Assembly (NCBI GenBank): GCA_963691815.1
Contig: OY829661.1
Coordinates: 25,386,000-25,449,999, forward strand
DNA from: Echiichthys vipera
Taxonomy: Eukaryota > Chordata > Actinopteri > Perciformes > Trachinidae
DNA: 64,000 nt
Reading direction: 5' to 3'
Positions 10,901-19,900 of the stretch are shown here, one piece after another. A program made the position numbers and the translations under genes. The notes below the pieces were generated by a model. The model saw only the letters and a list, made by a program, of their open reading frames with translations. It did no database searches and was not told the origin of the DNA. Position 1 is the first letter of the stretch; every line of letters begins with the position of its first letter.

Positions 10901-13900
10901 TTAGCTATTATCAGAATCTTGACACCCATTAGCATTTTGCAAACATGTATGCACATCCCAAAACATCCACAAATATATAAATACTGTAAAAGATATAAAC
11001 ACACTAGCATGTTGTGCAACACAGTATTGTTTCACTGTAGTTTTTCATTGACTTTATATAAAATTAAAGTGCAAGGCTGGTGCTATTTTATATTTCTTAT
11101 ATTGTCAATTAGTCCCATGAATAAACCAAAAAGTAGGGTCAATCTTTAAAAGCACGTCACAAAGATATAGCTTGTAAATAAATTATGATAATAATAATAC
11201 ATTAATTCATTGTTTTGGTCTTTTCATCGGTTTCAACTTGTTGCTGCTGTCACAATCCTACCCGTAGTAAATGTGGCGGTGGCCGGATCACTGGAGAGGT
11301 CTCCGCTCCTGGAGATGAGCGACACCTTGTACTCGGTGTCCGGCCTCAGACCGTCGATGCTATACTGTTTGTCCGGGGTGGAAATCTCCACACTGATGTC
11401 GTCCAAGGGGTCGGAGCTGGGGCCGTAAGACATGGTGAGTCTGTCCGAAGGAGCCACGGGATGAGACCAGCCAACCAGAGCAGAGGAGTCCGTCACGTCC
11501 TTCACCTCCACCTGCCCGGGGCCGTCGATATCTGGGGTGGGATTCAGGTGAGAGAGGTGAGGGTGAGTCAGAGCTCAGTGGGACATCAAGGGAGAGAAAA
11601 GAAGCATGAAAGGAGTTTGCATGTTCTCCCCGTGTCTGCGTGGGTTTTCTCCGGGTTCTCCGGTTTCCTCCCACAGTCCAAAGACGTGCAGGTGTTCGGT
11701 TCATTGATGACTCTAAATCACCCGTAGGTGTGAATGGTTGTCTGTCTCTGTTTGTCTCTATGTGCCCTGTGATAGACTGGCGTCCTGTCCAGGGTGGACC
11801 CCGCCTCACACCTGATGTCATCTGGGATCGGCTCCAGCCCCCCCGCGACCCCGACAGGGACAAGCGGTTGAAGATGAATGAATGAATATAATAAATATAT
11901 GTGCAGAAGCAATGAACCAACATTAAGATGATTCAGTATGACTGGAGAAAAAAAGGAGAGTTGTATGTTTCTCACAGGTTTGTCTGCAACAAATGCTGGT
12001 CTATTTAAAGTATGATTATTCATAAATATGAAGTATTAAATGCAATTAGGGCCACGCATAGTAACTGTTCTCAATGTAATTTGGCACACATTTATGTCCT
12101 GTGAGGGTTAATTGTAATTAATATATTCACCATCATCAAGTCAAGCATTACTACTTTTTTCCAATACGTTGGTTTATAATGAAATAAAGGATATAGTTAG
12201 TTTGACATTTTGGAAAATATGCTTATGGGCTTTAATTTGTCCCAAATAAGCCGTGGTTTTACAGAGGTGTATAATAATGGTTCTTACCGAGACTAAGTTC
12301 CGTTCTTGTGCGGAGTAAATAAGTGCGTTTTAGACGCGCTGGTAGGAAGAATAGTTTTTCTTTTAGACAGCAGCTAGCCGTTTACCCCTGCTTCCAGTCT
12401 TTATGCTAAGCTAACTGGCTGCCTGCTTCAAACACAGCATATAAATTAAATTTGTTCACTTTGTGTCACATTACACACACATGCATTAAAAGGAGAGATG
12501 CCAGAGTACGTGGAAAAACGCCCAGGAGGTGAACTGGAACCTCTCCGTACACCACATTCCATTCTTGGTCCGTAGGGGGAATTGAACCTGCGACCCTTCA
12601 GTTGCAGAGCCACTGAGCTACCGCCGCCCCACACACACATCTTTAGAGCAGTATCAATCTCGTTCTCAGCAGGCAAATAAAATGTCAAACCATTCCTGCG
12701 AAGTTGCTCTCAGCTATATCAAATGTTTAATCCGTCTGAATGATTTAGCTTCTATAACGAAATTCAAAAAATCAACCGAGTCAAAGTCCACGATGGTGTC
12801 ACTCCTGCCATGTTTTTTTAAGTCTTTATACATAAAACAGCCCTTATAAAACTCAACTTGGCTCTCTCATAGGACAAAGCAACAACGAATCAACAGAGCC
12901 CAGCATTAGGCTCTGTACCCACCCCTTCCTTCCTTCCTTGAGAAGAATAAAACTTTGATTTAACACTCATCATGAAATAAATCAACACCTTTTTGAAATG
13001 TAATTAATTTGTGCTCCCCTGACGCATGTACTGTTATTGTTGTGTTTGTATTGTTTTATGTCTTTAAGTCTTGTGTTTTGATAAACCATAAAATGTAGTA
13101 AATAAAAAAACCAAAACAAATCAACATTGGAAAAGGGCTCATTCATCTTCAACCTCTTGTCCCTGTCGGGGTCGCGGGGGGCTGGAGCCGATCCCAGCTG
13201 ACATCGGGCGTGAGGCGGGGTCCACCCTGGACAGGACGCCAGTCTATCACAGGACACATAGAGACGAACAGAGACAGACAACCATTCACACCTACGGGTG
13301 ATTTAGAGTCATCAATGAACCGAACACCTGCACGTCTTTGGACTGTGGGAGGAAACCGGAGAACCCGGAGAAAACCCACGCAGACACGGGGACAACATGC
13401 AAACTCCACACAGAAAGGCCCCAGCCGGGATGCGAACCTGGAACCTTCTCGCTGTGAGGCGACAGTGCTCAATCATGAAATATAATGGGATTCCTGCCTC
13501 CTGTGTTTGGAGGAGACATCTTTTCTCTATGTTAATAAAAAAAACCTCTGGGGGGTAAAAAAAGGGCACCAAAGGTTGAACTTTTCATCTATCGTTCATG
13601 TCTCGGAGTCGTGTCCAGCCGTGTCTAGTTTCAGCCTGCATAAATACATGACATCACAAATGAAGCGATGCGATACCCTGGGAGTCCGTCGGCACCCACT
13701 TGTAAACTAAATGACTTTTCCATGCACAATGAAAATGATTTGGCCCGGCGTGCCGTATCGACTGCATGAGCCACTGGAGGTATTTCAACAACCCAATGTA
13801 TGGGGTATCGCTATCACAGTAGGACAAGAGCGGGATTTAGAGAAGGTGAAAAAAAGACTACATGGTCATGCTAGGCTGACATTCAATGTGTCTGAGTTAT

Positions 13901-16900
13901 TGCTCTTTAATAGGAAACCTGTAGGTGGAACTGTTGTGAGCCAGCGGGGATTTCCTGTTATTACTCTTCTCTTCATTATGGAATTTCACTCTTTGACATT
14001 AATGTGTTATTTCTTTACTCTCTGCTCAAGTGAACTGGAGGTTTTTTGTGTCCTAGCAAACTGCTAATAGCTGCCAGACAGAACAGGGAAATTACATAAT
14101 TGTACCACCTGAACTTTTCTTTTATATATTTTTAAACATTTATGATCGCACCAGTTCACTCTGTTTAATCCAAAGAGCTTAGGAATAGTTTGTGTACAGC
14201 GTCAGACTCACTGGTAGTGACTGTTTTGGATGTTTGGGGTCCTCTGGTGTTGTTCTTGATGATGTTAACAGAGACTTCGTACTCCTGTCCCGGTCCAAGG
14301 CCTGACTGGAGGAACTGGTTTTGAGAAGGAGGAAGGGTGCTCGAGACTTTTCCATTTTCTTCTTTCTGCAAGGACACACATGCGTACAGTAACGTCAAAT
14401 ATCCCGTTGAGGATGTCAAATTCAAATTCAAAAAACTTTATTTGTCCCCGGGGGGCAATTCAGGGCACACAGAGCAGCAAATAACGACAGTGCAACTATA
14501 CAAAAACATTTTAACCTAACAAGAATAAAGTGTAAGAGAAGAATAAGTGTCAGAACAATGACACATGTGACACAATGACACGTGCACACAAGAGAACACA
14601 TTACTATGAGTAAATCAGGTGGACATGCACCGACTGCCGTAGCCTTCATATATCTACAAGGTCCAGTTTACATCTAGCTGGTCAGTATTTTAGATTTGAC
14701 ATTATCTTTGACATTTTGGGGGGAAATATGCTTACTTGCTTTCTTGTCAAGAGTTAGAGGAGAAGATTAATAGAAGAAGAAGAAGAAGAAGAAGAAGAAG
14801 AATTACTTTATTAATCCCACGCGGGGAAATTGGATTTTTTTCACTCTTATTATTATTATACGTGTTACACACACAGACCCGAAATACACACATGCACAAA
14901 CAGGGCCTATACATGCAAGTAAGGAGAGATGTTAGAGCGAGGGGGCTGCCAGTGACCAGCGCCCCGAGCAGTTGGGGGTTCGGTGCCTTGCTCAACAGCA
15001 CCTCGGAAGTGCCCAGGAGACGAACTGGCACCTCTCCAGCCACCAGTCCACACTCCATACATGGTCCACACGGGGACTTGAACCAGCGACCCTACGGTTC
15101 CCAGCCAAGTCACCTATGGACTGAGCTACTTCCGCCCCAAATACCACTCTCATGTCTGTACACTGGACTTTACACTGTACTGTATGAACTAGCAGACAGT
15201 TAGCTTAGCTTGGCACAAAGGCTGAAAACAGGTGGAAACAGCTAGCCTGGCTCTGTCTAAAGGAAGTCACCATAGGTGGATTTCTTCTTACCTGTGGGTA
15301 GAGCTAGGCTAGCTGTTTCCGCCTGTTTCCAGTCTTTATGCTAAGCTAAGCTAACTGGCTGCTGCTTCATACAGCACAGTGTAAAGTCCAGTGTACAGAC
15401 ATGAGAGTGGTCGATCTTCTCTTGTAAACCTCTGTGAGAAACCTAAATAATACATTTGCCTAAATGTTCAATTATTTCTTTTAGGTTCGAATGTTATATA
15501 AAAAAAGATGTCAGTTGTGAAAGTACAGATTTTTTTGACAGAGAGAAGACAACAACTTCCCACCGTGCGTTCATGTATTCAAATTTTAGAAGTACTGTGA
15601 GATTTACTGTGATACTGTGAGACCCAGGACCAGGTAGAGAGATTAGATCTCCACACTGGCCTGGGAACGCCTCGGGATCCCCCAGTTAGAGCTGGTTAAT
15701 GTGGCCCGGGAAAGGGAAGTTTGGGGTCCCCTGCTAAAGCTGCTGCCCCCGCGACCCGACCCCGGATAAGAGGCTGAAGATGAGATGAGATGAGAGATCT
15801 GAGATTTATTTCTTTATACTTTTTAAACATTTTAGCTAAAAGAGGCAGATTAATTCTGTTCTGCTCAGTTGCAAATGGGATTAAATTATTATTATTATTA
15901 TTTATTTTTGATAAAAACGTGTCAACAATCAGGTTCCCCAGCAAAAACTTCCGGCTTTTGCTTCTGATATCATAAAAAAATGTTTCAGATTTTCATGACA
16001 CTGCAGAAAACAGGATAAAGAGAAGTATGGAATAATGCTGCATGCTATTCCTGCATGCAATACACTGAGCATGTATGACACTCGATGTGTGCATGATGAC
16101 CCAGCACAGGAAATGTGTGAGAGGACAGAGAACCGCCCGTTATCCAAATGAACATGCAGTTCAGGAAAGGACATACATATTTAAAAGTGGATATAAACTT
16201 TGCAGCGACTGCAAAATTTAAAAAAAGGCCTTTGACTTATCAGCTTGCAAAGTAATTTATTCAAGCTGGGATTTTAAGGAGCAGATTTGCCCGCGGTACT
16301 TTGACGTCAAGACTTGCCCTCACTGAAGTTTTTCCACATGTCAGAACAATTTTAATGGTTAGCGCTGAAATAAATCCATGTTTCGCTGAGACTCCCAATA
16401 AGCTGGCATAGCTTTATCACATCTCACTTTTTCCTCCGACGCTTAATAAAATCCCTGGCGAGCCTTGGAAAGAGGTGGACAGACTGACCGTGTTGCGGAA
16501 ATAGATCTCCCAGCCGTCAAAGGGGATGTCCAGCTGGTCCCACATCACCTCCACTGAGGTCTCCCTCACTGATTTGAATCTTAAACCCTCTGGCTGTGGC
16601 AGCGCTGGAGGGTAGGAAACAAAAATGATCATTCATAGCAACCTTTTCCCCTAGTAGTTAAGATAAACTAGCATTGACACGACTCTGATGTACCTGTGGC
16701 CACCCTTGCGCTGACAGGGACACTCTTCTTGTTGCTCAGAACAGCGTAGACTTTAATCAGGTACTCAAGGCCGGGTTCGAGCTCTTTGACTGTGGCCGCA
16801 GTTCTGTCTCCCGTCACAGTGAACTCCTGCAGAAGACCCCCAGGACTGGTGGGCACAAACGTCACCAAGTACTCCGTCACCAACATCTCGTTGTTCCAGG

Positions 16901-19900
16901 ACAGGTCCACCGTGTCAGAGGTGACGTCGCCAACAGTAAGGTCCTTTGGAGGAGACACTGGAAAAAGAAAAAGCAAGGGGGGTGTTGTCTTGGACAGTTG
17001 TTCGTTCCCTCAATCACACAGGATCCCACAGAGCTAATGCAAAGTGCAGAGCCACATCTGGTTGTGGTGTGAAGAACTGCCAAAACAGTCCGAACAAACG
17101 GCAGAACACAAACCGAAAACCTCTTTTATATTCACTGAAATAGATTCTCTCAAGATGAGTGGTGAGTGAATTTTGAGAATAGGGGGAAATGACATCACCC
17201 TGGATTTGAATTTATAGTAAATCTAGTTAACACATGGAAAGTTTCAGAATATGTGATCTGCCAAATCCTCTTTTGTGTTTCTGCGGTGAAGTGAACAGAG
17301 CGTCTTACCTTCCGAGCAGTCTTCTCCAATGTATCCCTCATCGCAGACGCACTGACCGTTGACGCAGTGCCCTTTGTCCTGGCAGCTGTTGAGGCAGCTC
17401 AGCTCGGCACAGCTTTCTCCTTCATATCCACTCTCACATGTGCACCTTCCATTGATGCAGCGCCCCCTGTTGTTGCAGTCACTTGGACAGGCGTGCACAG
17501 AGCAGTCATCCCCGGAGTAGCCTTCCTGACAGAGGCACTTGCCGTCGACACAGTGACCCCGGGCCAGGCAGTCGTTGGGACAAGCTTTCTGACCGCAGTC
17601 CTCCCCACTGAAGCCTTCGTCGCAAACACACTGCCCATCAACGCACCGGCCGCGGTCTCTGCAGTCATTGGGGCAGCTCAGTTTAGCACAGTCCTCCCCG
17701 GTGAAGCCTATATGACACACGCAACGTCCATCAATACACTCGCCGCGGCCATAGCAGCTTGAGGGGCAGGTCCTGATGCTGCAGTCCTCAGCAGCGAAGC
17801 CTTCCTCGCACACACACTGGCCGTTAACACAGCGCCCCCTGTTTTGGCAGTTGTTTGGACAGGAAAGCTCTGAGCAATCATCTCCCTGGAAACCAATGTC
17901 GCAGGCACACTGTCCATTTATGCACTGGCCTCTGCTGTTGCAGTTGTTCAGACATGCTATCTGGCTGCAGTCTGCGCCTTGATAGCCCACGTCACAGATA
18001 CACATCCCGTTGAAGCAAGTCCCTCTCCCGTTACAGTCGTTGAGGCAGGTAAGCTGAGAGCAGTCTTCTCCGCTGAAGCCAGCGGCGCAGACGCACCGTC
18101 CGTCCACACAGAAACCATTACCGTGGCAGTCGTTGGTGCAGGTGCGTTCTCCACAGTCCTTCCCTGCGTATCCCTCATCGCAGTAGCAGGTGCCGTTCAC
18201 GCAGCGGCCACGGTCGTAGCAGTCTTTGGGGCAGATGAGTTCAGAGCAGTCAAAGCCAGTCCAGGGTTCATCACACACGCAGTCTCCGTCTTCACAGCGA
18301 CCACGGCCTTGGCAGTTGTTGAGGCACTTGGTTTGAGAGCAGTCTTCGCCGAAGAAACCATCCGAACAGATGCAGACTCCGCCCACACACTGGCCGTGTG
18401 CTCCGCAATCCGCAGGGCAGACCCCGAGTGTGCAGTCTTCTCCGGTGAAGCCCTTGAAACACTCACACTTTCCATTGATGCAGCGGCCCCGGTCCTGGCA
18501 GTTATTGGGGCACTCGGGTTCAGTGCAGTTGGGTCCCTTCCAGCCAGGCTCGCAAATGCAGCCACAGGTTTCAGTGCTGTAGTTTCCATGACTGTTGCAG
18601 TAAGGTTTTGTTCCCACCTTACCTTTGATGAGAAAATAAAGTCATTTTTTTACCAATTCAATAATGAGTATATTGTTCAATATCATTTGTAGTATTTCAT
18701 TATTTTGTAAAATCAAAATAAATAAACCAAAGCAAAAGCCAATTCTTTTTCTTGTGAGTTAGATGAGAAGATCGAAACCGATCTCATGTCTGTATGCTGA
18801 ATATAAAACCACAGACAGCAGAAGATTAGCTTTAACTAACAGTATCCCCAGTCGGACGCTGTTAGCTGGTATTATCTGGTTTGCCGCAGTTTCCAGTCTT
18901 TTCATGGTGCTTTTACTGGACGATCGCCACCGAAGTGCAAGTAGAATTTATTTACACACTTATAAATATAAATATGTTCTCTTTTCATATTTGTACAAGG
19001 CCAGTTACATGTCAAATTAGTATACGAAAGAGGATGACGACTCTAATGAGAGAGAAGCAGTAAGAACGTTTGGGTGACGCTCAGCCTGAGTGGCTCAGGT
19101 GGTTGTTTACATTATAAATGGAAATTAAGGTATAATTTGGAGCTGTTAAAGCATGTCGTTTTATTGTGAAGGACTGAACTATGGTCCCAGATGTTTTGAA
19201 AACATTTAATGTGGAGGACCATCAGCTCAAAGTGTTTATGGTGAAGAGATCGGGGTGTCCGACCACGGCCGAGAGGAGCACACGGTTAATTCACCGGTGT
19301 CAACGTCCTTTTGAGAACTCTTGTAAGATCAAAGCTAAATTAGGCTGTTAAAACGATATATGGTAAAAAAGGATTTTAGACTTTAGTTTAACACCACAAA
19401 ATTAACTAAATACATTACACCATCATTTTTATTTGTAGGTTAAACAGAAACTGTCCGTCTGGTGAGACAGTTAGCTTAGCTTAGCATGAAGGTGTTGGGC
19501 AAAGCTCACTAATTAACATATTGTGTGCTGTTTGTTTGACCAATAAACAAAATATAAATGTAAAAGCTACAAGTTGTAGTTTTATCTGCAGGACTATTTC
19601 TTGGTTGGGTGGCGCTAACCCAATTTCCAGTCCTTATGCTAAGCTATGCTAATCAGCTGCTGGCTCAGCTTCATGTGTAGCTGTGTATGACGGTGGAATC
19701 GATCTTCTCCTGTAACTCTCGGCAAGAAAGCAAATATGCTTATTTCCCAAAGTCTCTCTTCCTTTTATATTAGCAACTGAAACTGTGAGTCATGACATTT
19801 GAGCCACATGAAGCCCCATTCAAACTGTAGAGCTGTTAGGAGTATTACACCCCCACACTGAATTCCTGAACTCCTCAGCAGATGAATGGAACAGATGTGT

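Noticed and set aside
11640..11885. Conserved-looking frame (also at 13149, 32470, 45938)
   Set aside because: It is the SINE A body read in one frame; recurrence reflects the repeat, not a protein family.
14907..15113. tRNA-like A and B boxes as true tRNA genes
   Set aside because: They sit at the heads of SINE B copies, with long SINE bodies and tails and no complete cloverleaf.
16302..16309. Isolated TGACGTCA in tnc intron 5
   Set aside because: A single 8-bp site outside any MITE; too little evidence for a regulatory call.
17367..18692. Long open frames on the plus strand and other minus frames opposite the EGF exon
   Set aside because: They follow the period of the Cys-rich EGF repeats and are shadows of the coding frame; no independent start, splice or domain evidence.
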